Positions 28,078 to 37,389 of a DNA stretch of 64,000 nt are shown piece after piece. The stretch lies in contig NZ_JAODIM010000043.1 of the NCBI RefSeq assembly GCF_025527015.1, positions 372,001 through 436,000 on the forward strand, read 5' to 3'. Each line of letters begins with the position of its first letter. Position 1 is the first letter of the stretch. Under the pieces are notes generated by a model. It searched no databases, was not told where the DNA came from, and saw only the letters and a program-made list of their open reading frames with translations. The stretch comes from Winslowiella arboricola. GTDB lineage: Bacteria; Pseudomonadota; Gammaproteobacteria; Enterobacterales; Enterobacteriaceae. A program made the position numbers and the translations under genes.

Positions 28078-31000
28078 GTGAATTCAGAAAACACTCAGCT
28101 TAATGCGCTGCTGACTGAGGTCATGGCGCAGGCGGATAGCGAGCAGTACCACGTGCTCGACATGAATATGGCGCAACAGGGAGAGTGTGATTTACGGCGT
28201 CAGCTGCGTCAGCGGACCGTGCGTTATACCGCAGCGGTAGGCTCGCGGCTGGAGCAGATAACGCGACGCAAGAACCAGCCGGATATCGACTGGCAGCATC
28301 TGGATATCAGCAATGCGCTGTCGCGTCGCCGTTTCAGCCAGCCCGGTTTTGACCTGGTGTTGCTCAGCGCTGCGCCTGCCGAACCGGCCCTGTGGTATGA
28401 ACTGCTGAAACCCGGCGGCTGGCTGATCGCCGGCAATGACCGACAGTGGCAGCGCTGGCAGCCGCAGACGGAGGCTTCGCCGCCGTTCCCGCTGACCGAT
28501 ATTCAGCACGCATACTGGATTGGCCGCAGCCAGTCGCTGGCGCTGGGCGGCGTCTCCTGTCATGTCTATTTTGAGTGGCGTATCAGCGATTTTGATATCG
28601 CTCGCTTTGAAGCGGCGTGGAACCGGGTGATTGCCCGTCACGGTATGATGCGCGCCTGTGTTGATGACAACGGTCAGCAACGGATTCTTGCCAGCGTGCC
28701 GCACTACGCCATTGCCTGCGACGATCTGCGCGCGTTGCCCGATCAACTGCGCGATCGGCAGCTGGCGGCGACCCGTGAACGCATGTCGCAACAGGTGCTG
28801 GAGGCCAGCCAGTGGCCGCTGTTTGAGCTGCGCGCCAGTCTGGAGAGTGAGCAGGATTGCCGCGTGCACCTCGATCTCGACCTGTTAACCTTCGACGTGC
28901 AGAGTTTCCATATCGTGCTGGCGGAACTGGCGCGTTTTTACCATCAGCCGCAGCTGTCGCTAGCGGAAATCCGTTACAGCTTCCGCGACTATCAGCTGGC
29001 GGAAATGCAGGCGCGCCACAGCAGCGGCTGGGCCAGCGATCGCGACTGGTGGCTGGCGCGGCTCGATCAGTTACATCCGGCGCCTCAGCTGCCGCTGCGC
29101 TGTCAGCCATCCGAGGTGGCGCAGCCAAAGTTCCGCCGTCTGCAACGTCGCGTTGAACCCGAACGCTGGCAGCGCTTGTCACAACATGCTTCGCAGGCGG
29201 GCGTGACCCCGTCGGCGATGCTGCTGGCCGCCTTTAGCGAGCTGCTGACGCTGTGGTGTGAAGAGCCGCGCTTCAGCCTCAACCTGACCCATTTTAACCG
29301 CCGCCCGCACCATGCGGATGTGGCGCAGCTGGTTGGCGATTTCACCTCGGTATTGCTGCTGAGTGTCGATTGCAGTACGCGCCAGCCTTTCCGCCAGCGT
29401 GCCGCCGATCTGCAACAGACGTTGTGGGAACGGCTGGCGCACAGCCAGTTTGGCGGTGTGGATGTATTGCGAGAACTGGCGAAACGTCAGGGCATGGCCG
29501 ACAGCAGCGCGATGCCGATTGTCTTTACCAGCCTGCTGGGGATGGATCTCGATACCCTGGTGGAAGGCGCCGATCTGCTGGGTGAACCGGCGTATCTGTA
29601 TACCGCCACGCCGCAGGTGTGGCTGGATCATCAGGTGATGGTGCGCAAAGGCAGTCTTGAATATAACTGGATTGTGATCGATAACCTGTTCCCCGACGGC
29701 ATGATCGACAGCATGTTTGCCGCTTACGGCGAGTTGCTGGATCGGCTTACCGATGACAGTCAGCTCTGGCAGCAGCCGCTGGCCCTGCCACTTCCGGATA
29801 AGCAGCGCGCGATCCGTACGGCGGTTAATCGCACCGAACTGATGCTGCCGCTGACGCCGCTGCATGCCGGTTTCTTTGCCCGTGCCCGCCAGCAGCCCAC
29901 GGCGACAGCGCTGATTGCCGAAGGTCAGCAGTGGCAGTATCAGCAGCTGGCGCAGCTAGCGTTGCGGGTAGCGGCGCGTCTTAATCAGCTGGAGTGCCGC
30001 AATCAGCCGGTGGTGGTGTCGCTGCCGAAAGGCGCCGGGCAGATTATCGCCGCGCTCGGGGTGATGGCCGCTGGCGCGATTCTGGTGCCGGTAGCGCGCG
30101 ACTGGCCGCTGGCGCGTCTGCATGAGGTGCTTGATCAGGCCGGGGCGCAGGCGCTGATTAGCGATGACGACGGTGTCGCGCAGTGCTCGCAAACAACGGC
30201 ATTTACCCTGCAACAGCTGCCGCCGCAAGGCGCTGAGGTGCAGCTGCCGCCGCTCTCGCAGACCGCCTATATCATCTACACCTCCGGCTCAACCGGTAAA
30301 CCGAAAGGGGTGGCGATGCAGCACGCCGCCACCGCCAATACGCTGTCTGATATCAGCGCGCGCTTGCAGTTAACGCCGGATGACCGGGTATTTGGCCTGT
30401 CATCATTAAGTTTCGATCTGGCGATTTTTGATCTGTTTGCCACGCTGGCCGCTGGCGCCACGCTGGTGCTGCCGCAGCAGCAGGGGATGCGCGATGCGGC
30501 GCACTGGATGCAGTTGCTGCAACAGCATCAGGTCAGCTGCTGGAATTCGGTGCCTTCGCTGATGGCGATGCTGGTTGAATATGCGCGTGCCAGCGGTGAA
30601 AGCCTGCCTGCTCTGCGGGCGGTGATGTTGTCCGGCGACTGGATCGGCCGCGATCTGGCCGCCAGTATTGCGCCACTGGCGCCAGCCGCGCGGCTGATTG
30701 CGCTGGGCGGCGCCACCGAAGCGGCGATCTGGTCAAACTGGTTTGAAGTGGAGAGTGTCGATCCCCACTGGTATGCGGTGCCCTATGGCTGGCCGTTAGC
30801 CAACCAGCGCTATTATGTGCTGGATGCGCAGGGACGCGATCGTCCTGCGGGGGTGGCCGGTGAACTGTTTATCGGCGGCGTCGGGCTGGCGGCAGGCTAC
30901 TGGCGTGATACAGCGCGCACCGACGCTGCTTTTATCACCCATCCGCTCAGTGGCGAACGTCTGTACCGTACCGGCGATCTGGCGCGTTATGACCCGCAGG

Positions 31001-33507
31001 GGTGCATCGAATTCCTTGGCCGGCGTGATGCGCAGGTTAAAGTCGGTGGTCATCGCATTGAACTGGGTGAAATCGAAGCCGCATTGCAGGCGACGGAACA
31101 GGTACAGTCCGCAGTGGCCGATGTGGTTACCACGCCATCCGGCGCGCAACAGCTGGCCGCCTGGCTGGTGATTAAGCCGCTGGCGCAGGATGCTGCTCAG
31201 CTTATCGCCACCGGCCAACAGGCTGCGGCCTGCCTGCCGGCAAGCAGCCGTATCGCCTCGTTGTCGGCGTTCCAGGCGGAAAGTGAGTCACTGGCGCCGC
31301 TGATGATGTTGCAGATATTACAGCAGCTGGAATTTTGCCAGCCGCCGGGCTGGCGCATTGCCGCGCGGATGAGCGAGTTGCGTCTTGATGCGCGTTTTAG
31401 CCGTTTACTGACGCGCTGGCACCAGATTCTGCAGCAGGAAGGTCTGCTGAACGAAGAGGGGGGCCAGTGGTTTTGCGCCGATTGCGCACCAGCAGAGCAG
31501 GCGCTGGCGCAGCGGCTTGATGACGGCAGACATCGTCTGCGTCAGTTCCTCAGCTGGCTGAATGAGGGCGACCTGTTCGCCGACTGGCTGTTTGCCAGCA
31601 GCACGGCGATTGAGACGGTGCTGAAAGAGCCGCAGCTGGCGAGTTCACTGCTGTTCCCTGATGGCGACAGCCGCGCATCGGAAGCGCTGTATCAGGGCAA
31701 TATTATCGCCGATTACCTTGGGGCGATTGCCGCCAGCCTGCTGCCGCAACTGGTTAACGGCCATCCCGCGCCACAGGTGATGGAGATCGGCGCCGGTATT
31801 GGCGGCCTGACGGCCAGCACCTTGCCTGCTTTCGCCGCGCTGACTGAGCAGGGTGAATATCACCATACCGATGTCAGCCCGTGGTTCTCTCACTACGCCA
31901 CGCAACGTTTTGGCGGCTATCCTGCGCTGCGCACCGGCCGTTACGATATCAACCAGACGGCGGCAGAACAGCACTATGCACCCGCGACGATGGACGCGAT
32001 TCTTGCCGCCAATGTGTTGCACAACGCCCATCAGCCTGATGCCACTTTGAGTGAAATCTGGTTAATGCTGAAGCCGGGCGGCAGCCTGCTGATGCTGGAA
32101 GCCACTGAAGATAAACAGCTGCAATGGGTTACCGCTGCCGCGGTGCTGGAGCATGCAGCCGAAGGCGGCGACAGTGCGGGCGATTCGCCGTTGCTGAGCG
32201 AGTCGCAGTGGCGCAGCGCGCTGCTGCGCGCCGGATTTGAACTGATTGACGTCTGGCCGTACGCCGCCACGCCGCTGGCGTTTGCCGGGCAGCAGCTGTT
32301 CCTTGCCCGCCGTCCGCAGCAGGCGACGACCCTGCAGCAGGTACAGCAAAGCCTGGCGCAGCGTTTGCCGGCTTATATGCTGCCCGATCATCTGATTAGC
32401 GTGGCAAAACTGCCACTGAGTGCTAACGGCAAAATAGATCGCCAGCAGCTGCCGAAAATTGCCCAACTGAGCGGCGCGCAGCAACAGCACTACGCTGCGC
32501 CACAAACCGATGCTGAACAGCGGCTGGCGGCGATCTGGTGTGAGTTATTGCAGGTTGAGCAGGTGGGGCGCGAACAGGATTTCTTTAGTGCTGGCGGCGA
32601 CAGCCTGTTAGCCACGCGGCTGGCCAGTCGCTTAAGCAGCGAGTGGGGCGTGCGCGTGCCAATTCGCCTGATCTTTACCGATGCCGTATTACATAAAATG
32701 GCGACGGCGCTGGAGGCTGTCGTGGCGCCAACGCTGGCGCTGCCGTTAGTGGAGCTGAGTGCCACGCGTCCACAGCAGCTGATCTGCCTGCACGGCAGTG
32801 ATGGTTTTGCCACGCCGTATCAGCGGCTGGCCGCGGCGCTTAGCGACAGCGTGCAGTGTATCGGCGTGCAGGCCAGTGGTTTGCTGATGGATGAAACTCC
32901 GCTCAGCAATCTGGACAGTCAGGCGCAACGCACGCTGGATGCGCTGCGCCAGCAGGGATTTAGCGGCCCCTGGCATCTGGCGGGCTGGTCGATGGGGGCG
33001 TATCTGGCGATGGAAATGGCGCGGCGGCTGCAACAGCAGGGTGAACAGGTGGCGTCATTAATCCTGATCGATCCGGCGCCGCAACAGGCGATGGCCGCCT
33101 GCGCCGCCAGTGAATATGCGCTCTGGCGCTCAATGGCGGGCGAATCTGTGGCCAGTCAGCTGACCACTTTTGCCGCATTATGCAGCGAAGAGAAGCTGGC
33201 CCGCTGGCGCGAGGTACTGCCGCCGGATCTGCTGATAGAAGATCAGGCATTAACACGACTGATTGCGGTAATCCGCGCCAACGTACAGGCGATGGTCAGT
33301 GCGCCTTGTCGTCCGCTGACTGTCGCGGCAGAGATTATTACCGCCAGCGAGCGTGACCTGAGCTGGGGCGATGGCAGCAGAGTGCTGGAGCAGTGGTTTA
33401 GCGTGACGCCGCAGCGCAGCACCATCGGTAACAGCAACCATCTGAATATCATTACGCAGCCGCAACTGTTTGCCGCGCTGCAACAAATTACACAAGGAAA
33501 ACAGTGA
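28078..33507 (+). CDS. NRPS: MT fragment-Cy-A(MT)-PCP-TE, chain-terminating
   Basis: About 1809 residues. I start it at the GTG at 28078 because CAGGAG sits five bases upstream; an in-frame ATG at 28024 has no such site. Residues 1-130 look like the back half of a methyltransferase (FDLVLLS, then LLKPGGWLIAG) without a SAM loop. Cy begins FPLTDIQHAYWIGRS near 137, with the core motif DLLTFDVQS. The A domain (YTSGSTGKPKG near 732; pocket context FDLAIFDLF, WNSVPS, LSGDWIG, AIWSNW) looks cysteine-like. An inserted methyltransferase has an intact EIGAGIGG near 1235. PCP Ser is near 1510 (FFSAGGDSLLATR). The terminal thioesterase has GWSMG near 1637 and a late His (NSNHLN). It probably adds the last cyclised, possibly methylated cysteine and releases the product. 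First gene of a plus-strand operon. Confidence 0.87.
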   Translation: MNSENTQLNALLTEVMAQADSEQYHVLDMNMAQQGECDLRRQLRQRTVRYTAAVGSRLEQITRRKNQPDIDWQHLDISNALSRRRFSQPGFDLVLLSAAPAEPALWYELLKPGGWLIAGNDRQWQRWQPQTEASPPFPLTDIQHAYWIGRSQSLALGGVSCHVYFEWRISDFDIARFEAAWNRVIARHGMMRACVDDNGQQRILASVPHYAIACDDLRALPDQLRDRQLAATRERMSQQVLEASQWPLFELRASLESEQDCRVHLDLDLLTFDVQSFHIVLAELARFYHQPQLSLAEIRYSFRDYQLAEMQARHSSGWASDRDWWLARLDQLHPAPQLPLRCQPSEVAQPKFRRLQRRVEPERWQRLSQHASQAGVTPSAMLLAAFSELLTLWCEEPRFSLNLTHFNRRPHHADVAQLVGDFTSVLLLSVDCSTRQPFRQRAADLQQTLWERLAHSQFGGVDVLRELAKRQGMADSSAMPIVFTSLLGMDLDTLVEGADLLGEPAYLYTATPQVWLDHQVMVRKGSLEYNWIVIDNLFPDGMIDSMFAAYGELLDRLTDDSQLWQQPLALPLPDKQRAIRTAVNRTELMLPLTPLHAGFFARARQQPTATALIAEGQQWQYQQLAQLALRVAARLNQLECRNQPVVVSLPKGAGQIIAALGVMAAGAILVPVARDWPLARLHEVLDQAGAQALISDDDGVAQCSQTTAFTLQQLPPQGAEVQLPPLSQTAYIIYTSGSTGKPKGVAMQHAATANTLSDISARLQLTPDDRVFGLSSLSFDLAIFDLFATLAAGATLVLPQQQGMRDAAHWMQLLQQHQVSCWNSVPSLMAMLVEYARASGESLPALRAVMLSGDWIGRDLAASIAPLAPAARLIALGGATEAAIWSNWFEVESVDPHWYAVPYGWPLANQRYYVLDAQGRDRPAGVAGELFIGGVGLAAGYWRDTARTDAAFITHPLSGERLYRTGDLARYDPQGCIEFLGRRDAQVKVGGHRIELGEIEAALQATEQVQSAVADVVTTPSGAQQLAAWLVIKPLAQDAAQLIATGQQAAACLPASSRIASLSAFQAESESLAPLMMLQILQQLEFCQPPGWRIAARMSELRLDARFSRLLTRWHQILQQEGLLNEEGGQWFCADCAPAEQALAQRLDDGRHRLRQFLSWLNEGDLFADWLFASSTAIETVLKEPQLASSLLFPDGDSRASEALYQGNIIADYLGAIAASLLPQLVNGHPAPQVMEIGAGIGGLTASTLPAFAALTEQGEYHHTDVSPWFSHYATQRFGGYPALRTGRYDINQTAAEQHYAPATMDAILAANVLHNAHQPDATLSEIWLMLKPGGSLLMLEATEDKQLQWVTAAAVLEHAAEGGDSAGDSPLLSESQWRSALLRAGFELIDVWPYAATPLAFAGQQLFLARRPQQATTLQQVQQSLAQRLPAYMLPDHLISVAKLPLSANGKIDRQQLPKIAQLSGAQQQHYAAPQTDAEQRLAAIWCELLQVEQVGREQDFFSAGGDSLLATRLASRLSSEWGVRVPIRLIFTDAVLHKMATALEAVVAPTLALPLVELSATRPQQLICLHGSDGFATPYQRLAAALSDSVQCIGVQASGLLMDETPLSNLDSQAQRTLDALRQQGFSGPWHLAGWSMGAYLAMEMARRLQQQGEQVASLILIDPAPQQAMAACAASEYALWRSMAGESVASQLTTFAALCSEEKLARWREVLPPDLLIEDQALTRLIAVIRANVQAMVSAPCRPLTVAAEIITASERDLSWGDGSRVLEQWFSVTPQRSTIGNSNHLNIITQPQLFAALQQITQGKQ

Positions 33508-33909
33508 ATGTCAGAACAGATCATTGATACCAGCGGCTGGCCGCTGGTGCACTATGTGATGCCCGAATCGGTGCCAGATTCGCTGGCGGAACACCATATT
33601 GCCGCCTTACAGGCGGTGCTCGATCGCCAGCAGCCGTTTGTGCTGATCTTCAGCGGCGTTGAGCTGCCGAAGAACTCCGCGCTTTTTTTCCGCCTGTATA
33701 AAGCCTGGGGCAGCCGTACGCGTGAAGCGCAGCAGCGATACTGCCGTGGTGCGGTACGTGTGGAGCCGGATGAGGCTAAACGACGATCGTTCTGGCGTCA
33801 GGCGTTGCGCTATCTGACCACCCGCACCATTCCCTATCCCTATAAAGTGGTCGCCAGCCACGCTGAAGCCGAACAGCAGGCGCAATGCTGGTTGCAGGAC
33901 ACATTTTAA
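33508..33909 (+). CDS. Small uncharacterised protein in the metallophore operon
   Basis: 133 residues, starting with the base after the NRPS stop codon, with AAGGAA just upstream, so almost certainly co-translated. I do not recognise the family. It has no signal peptide or membrane span. Visible features are a hydrophobic strand with a small turn (PFVLIFSGVELPKN), an aromatic segment LFFRLYKAWGS, YCRGAVRVEPDE near residue 72, and a basic FWRQALRYLTTRTIPYPYK stretch; there are two cysteines. Placement between the synthetase and its transporters suggests a soluble accessory role in synthesis or handling of the metallophore, but no function is assigned. Confidence 0.75.
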   Translation: MSEQIIDTSGWPLVHYVMPESVPDSLAEHHIAALQAVLDRQQPFVLIFSGVELPKNSALFFRLYKAWGSRTREAQQRYCRGAVRVEPDEAKRRSFWRQALRYLTTRTIPYPYKVVASHAEAEQQAQCWLQDTF

Positions 33910-33926
33910 CCTAAGGTCGGGTACCG

Positions 33927-35684
33927 ATGTCATCACCACAACAAGTCTCACCGCTACGCGCATTGCTGGCGCTGGTGAGCAGCGAGAAACGCGCGCTGAG
34001 ATGGGCGCTGATGCTGGCTGCTCTGTCAGTACTGCTGGAGCTGATCCCTTACACTATTCTCTGGCTGGCGGTGGATCGACTGGCAGAGGATCGCTTGCTG
34101 CCCCTGGCGGGCTGGTTAGCGCTGGCGCTGGTGCTGAAAACGTTGCTGCTGTTACTGGCCGGTTACTTTAGCCATCTGGCGGCATTTCGCCTGCTGTATC
34201 AGCTGCGCCTGCGGATTGCCCGCGCGCTGACCCGGCTGCCATTAATGCAGCTGGCACCTTACAGTTCCGGCAGCCTGCGCAAAATTATTATTAATGATGT
34301 TGAGCGGCTGGAGAGCTTTATCGCCCATCACAGCGTCGATCTGATTGCGGCGCTGGTCAGTCCGCTGACGGCTGCGCTGTTTCTGTTCTGGCTCGACTGG
34401 AAAATGGCGCTGGCGGCGCTGATTACCGTGCCGCTGGCGATCGCAGCGCAAAAGCTGTTTTCGCGCGGCATGGCGGAACGTACCCGGGCTTATCACCAGG
34501 CCACCGGGCAGCTGAATGGCGCGATCACTGAGTTTGTGCGTGGCATTCCGGTGATGAAAGCTTATCGCCAGACGGCGCAATCTTTCCGTCTGCTGCATAA
34601 CAGCCTGACGCAATATCATCAGCTGGTCGAGGGGTTTACCCGCCGCGCAGTGCCGTCGTGGTCGCTGTTTGTGGTGCTGCTGAATGCCAATATCTTTATT
34701 CTGCTGCCGCTGGGGATCTGGCGTATCAGCGCGGGCACGCTGACTATCAGTGAGCTGGTGCTGATTCTGATGCTCGGTAGTGGTCTGCTGAAGCCGCTGC
34801 TGCGCGTCACTTTTCTTGGCACTCTGATGCGCGAAATTCTTGCCGGAATGGCGCGTATCCAGCCGTTTCTGGCGTCGGAACCGGCGCGGGAAAGTGACCA
34901 AAAAGCGCCGGCGGGTCGCGAACTGATTGCCGAAAACCTCAGTTTTGGTTATGAAGGTCGTGACGTTGTCACCGATGTGTCGCTGCTATTACACCCCGGT
35001 GATTTTTGCGCACTGGTGGGGCCTTCCGGCGCCGGTAAATCAACGCTGGCCTGGCTGCTGGCCGGATTGCTGCCGCCTGATAAAGGGGAAGTGCGTATCG
35101 GTGATACGCCGCTGAATCAGCTGGATGACAGCACGCGCGCGGCGTTGCTGGCGGTGGTCAGTCAGGATGTGTTTCTGTTCAAAGGCACGCTGGCGGATAA
35201 CCTGCGCATCGGCAATCCGCAGGCGACTGACGGGCAAATCGCGGCCGCACTGACGATTGCGCAGGCGCAGGCGTTTGTCAGCGCGCTGCCGCAGGGGATC
35301 GAGACCCCGTTGCACGAACGCGGCCTGCGTCTCTCCGGCGGCGAGCGCCAGCGTATCGCCATCGCCCGCGCACTGCTGGCGGATACGCCAGTGTTAATCC
35401 TCGATGAAGCCACCGCCTTTGCCGATGCGCTGACCGAAGCCGCCTTTTATCAGGCCTTGCGGCGGGCGCGTCCACAAACCTGCGTGCTGACCATTGCTCA
35501 CCGGCTGTTTGCGGTGCAGCAGGCGGATGTGCTGCTGTTAATGGATCAGGGACATCTGGTCGCCAGCGGTACGCATCAGCAGTTAATGGCGGATAACGCC
35601 CTCTATCAGCGGCTCTGGCACAGTCAGTATCAGCTGCAACACTGGCATATTCGTTCACAGGAGTGTACCGATGTCGATGCTTAA
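33927..35684 (+). CDS. ABC transporter, fused permease-ATPase (YbtP/IrtA-like)
   Basis: 585 residues with an exporter-type fold: about six membrane segments in residues 25-310, then an ATPase with Walker A GPSGAGKS near residue 367, signature LSGGERQRIAIARAL and Walker B VLILDEAT. Half-transporters of this shape next to yersiniabactin and mycobactin genes (YbtP/YbtQ, IrtA/IrtB) act as inner-membrane importers of the ferric siderophore despite the exporter fold. The paired gene downstream overlaps by 14 bases, so the two likely form a heterodimer. Because a separate EmrAB-like exporter follows, import is the more likely direction here; that is inference. Confidence 0.82.
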   Translation: MSSPQQVSPLRALLALVSSEKRALRWALMLAALSVLLELIPYTILWLAVDRLAEDRLLPLAGWLALALVLKTLLLLLAGYFSHLAAFRLLYQLRLRIARALTRLPLMQLAPYSSGSLRKIIINDVERLESFIAHHSVDLIAALVSPLTAALFLFWLDWKMALAALITVPLAIAAQKLFSRGMAERTRAYHQATGQLNGAITEFVRGIPVMKAYRQTAQSFRLLHNSLTQYHQLVEGFTRRAVPSWSLFVVLLNANIFILLPLGIWRISAGTLTISELVLILMLGSGLLKPLLRVTFLGTLMREILAGMARIQPFLASEPARESDQKAPAGRELIAENLSFGYEGRDVVTDVSLLLHPGDFCALVGPSGAGKSTLAWLLAGLLPPDKGEVRIGDTPLNQLDDSTRAALLAVVSQDVFLFKGTLADNLRIGNPQATDGQIAAALTIAQAQAFVSALPQGIETPLHERGLRLSGGERQRIAIARALLADTPVLILDEATAFADALTEAAFYQALRRARPQTCVLTIAHRLFAVQQADVLLLMDQGHLVASGTHQQLMADNALYQRLWHSQYQLQHWHIRSQECTDVDA

Positions 35685-37389
35685 TCAGCTCGCAGGCGGC
35701 AAGGGTGTGCGTCGTATCAGCCTCGGCATTGCGCTGCGGATAGTGGCGCAGATATTTGCCATTGCGCCATTTTTTATCGCCTGGCTGGCGTTGCAGAATC
35801 TGGCATTGCAGCAGGGCGGCTGGGACTACTGGCCGCAGCTGACGCTGGCGCTGCTGCTCTGTTTTGTCGCTCAGCTCATCTGTTCCCATTTTGGTCAGCT
35901 GGGCTGCTTCCTTGGCAGTTATGACATGATGCTGCGCTACCGCCAGATTGTCGCCGATCATCTGCGCAAAATCCCGCTGGGCTACTTTCAGCGTCACCGG
36001 CTGGGAGAAACCAGTGCACTGCTGACCGACCATATGCGCCGCGTTGAAGAGATCTTCTCTCATCTGCTGCCGGAAGTGATCGTTGGCCTGAGTGCGCCGC
36101 TGATTTTTGTTGTCGTGCTGCTGACCATCAATATACCGCTGACGCTGGCGCTGCTCTGTACTTTACCGCTGGGGTTATTGTTGCTGTGGATAATGTCGCG
36201 CTTTATGTTGCGCGCCACCCGCCTGCAGGGCGATCGTTTTGCATTGGCTTCCGGCTTGCTGCTGGAGTTTATTGGCGGCATCAAAACCCTGCGTCTGTTT
36301 AACCGTCATCAGGGCATGATGCAGCAGATCGAGCGCAATTTTGCCGCTATCAGGCAGGCCAGCATGGGCATCGAGGCGTGGGGCGGCGGCGGGGTGCAGC
36401 TGTTCCGCCTTTGCGCCGAGCTGGGACTGGTGGCGCTGTTTATCTGCGCCAGCGCGCTGGCGCTGGACAATGCACTCGATCCTTTCACCTGGCTGCTGTT
36501 TATCCTGGTGGCGTTTAAAGTGATCGATCCGCTGCTGGATGCGGCAGCCTGGTTCACCTTAATGAGCGTGATGCGCCAGTCGGCGCAGCGACTCAATGCG
36601 CTGATGGCGGAACCGGAGCAGGCGGAACAGAGTGATATCCCTTTACCGCCGGGTAATGAGATTGCCTTTAACCACGTCAGTTTTGCTTATGAGCAGCAAC
36701 CGGTGCTGAAAGATGTCAGTTTCCTGCTGCCCGAAGGCTCGGTAACCGCGCTGGTTGGCGCGTCCGGCAGCGGCAAAAGCACCATTCTGCATCTGCTCGG
36801 GCGTTTCTGGGAGGCGCAGCAGGGCGAGATTACGCTGGGCGGCGTAGCGATTGCACAGCTGGGCAGCGAACAGCTGTATCAGCGTATCGGCTATGTGTTT
36901 CAGGATGTGCAGTTGTTTGACGGCTCGGTGCTGGATAATGTGCGGATCGGTCGCCCTGACGCCAGTGACGAACAGGTGATCAAAGCCTGTGAAGACGCCT
37001 GCTGCGCCAGCTTTGTGCAGCAGCTGCCACAAGGCTATCACACGCCGCTGGGCGAAGGTGCGGGCCGGCTCTCCGGCGGTGAACGCCAGCGCCTGTCGAT
37101 TGCGCGCATGATGCTGAAAGATCCGGCGGTGATTTTACTTGATGAAGCCACCGCACTGCTCGACCCGCTAACCCAGTCGGAGATTCAGCTGGCGCTGTCG
37201 CGGCTGGCGGTGGGCAAAACGGTGTTAATGATCGCCCATCGCCTGCGTACCGTGGAGTTTGCCGAACAGATTCTGCTGCTGGATAACGGTGAGATTGTGG
37301 CGCGCGGCACGCACCAGCAGCTGCTGGCGCAGCCGGGGATGTATCGGCGGCTGTGGCAGGCGCAGGAAGGCGGGGATGCGCCGCAATGA
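35671..37389 (+). CDS. ABC transporter, fused permease-ATPase (YbtQ/IrtB-like)
   Basis: 572 residues, second half of the ABC pair. The N-terminal membrane domain has about six spans. The ATPase has Walker A GASGSGKST near residue 364, VFQDVQLFDGSVLDNV (Q loop), LSGGERQRLSIARM and VILLDEATALLD, with an IAHRLRTV switch region. The ATG at 35671 lies behind CAGGAG inside the end of the first ABC gene. Both ATPases keep the Walker B Glu, so there is no obvious degenerate site. Expected to work with the preceding subunit in uptake (or export) of the metallophore complex. Confidence 0.82.
   Translation: MSMLNQLAGGKGVRRISLGIALRIVAQIFAIAPFFIAWLALQNLALQQGGWDYWPQLTLALLLCFVAQLICSHFGQLGCFLGSYDMMLRYRQIVADHLRKIPLGYFQRHRLGETSALLTDHMRRVEEIFSHLLPEVIVGLSAPLIFVVVLLTINIPLTLALLCTLPLGLLLLWIMSRFMLRATRLQGDRFALASGLLLEFIGGIKTLRLFNRHQGMMQQIERNFAAIRQASMGIEAWGGGGVQLFRLCAELGLVALFICASALALDNALDPFTWLLFILVAFKVIDPLLDAAAWFTLMSVMRQSAQRLNALMAEPEQAEQSDIPLPPGNEIAFNHVSFAYEQQPVLKDVSFLLPEGSVTALVGASGSGKSTILHLLGRFWEAQQGEITLGGVAIAQLGSEQLYQRIGYVFQDVQLFDGSVLDNVRIGRPDASDEQVIKACEDACCASFVQQLPQGYHTPLGEGAGRLSGGERQRLSIARMMLKDPAVILLDEATALLDPLTQSEIQLALSRLAVGKTVLMIAHRLRTVEFAEQILLLDNGEIVARGTHQQLLAQPGMYRRLWQAQEGGDAPQ

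Noticed and set aside
28192-28869. Minus-strand open frame of 225 codons opposite the NRPS start
   Set aside because: Mirror of the Cy domain coding strand; no recognisable motif and no ribosome site.
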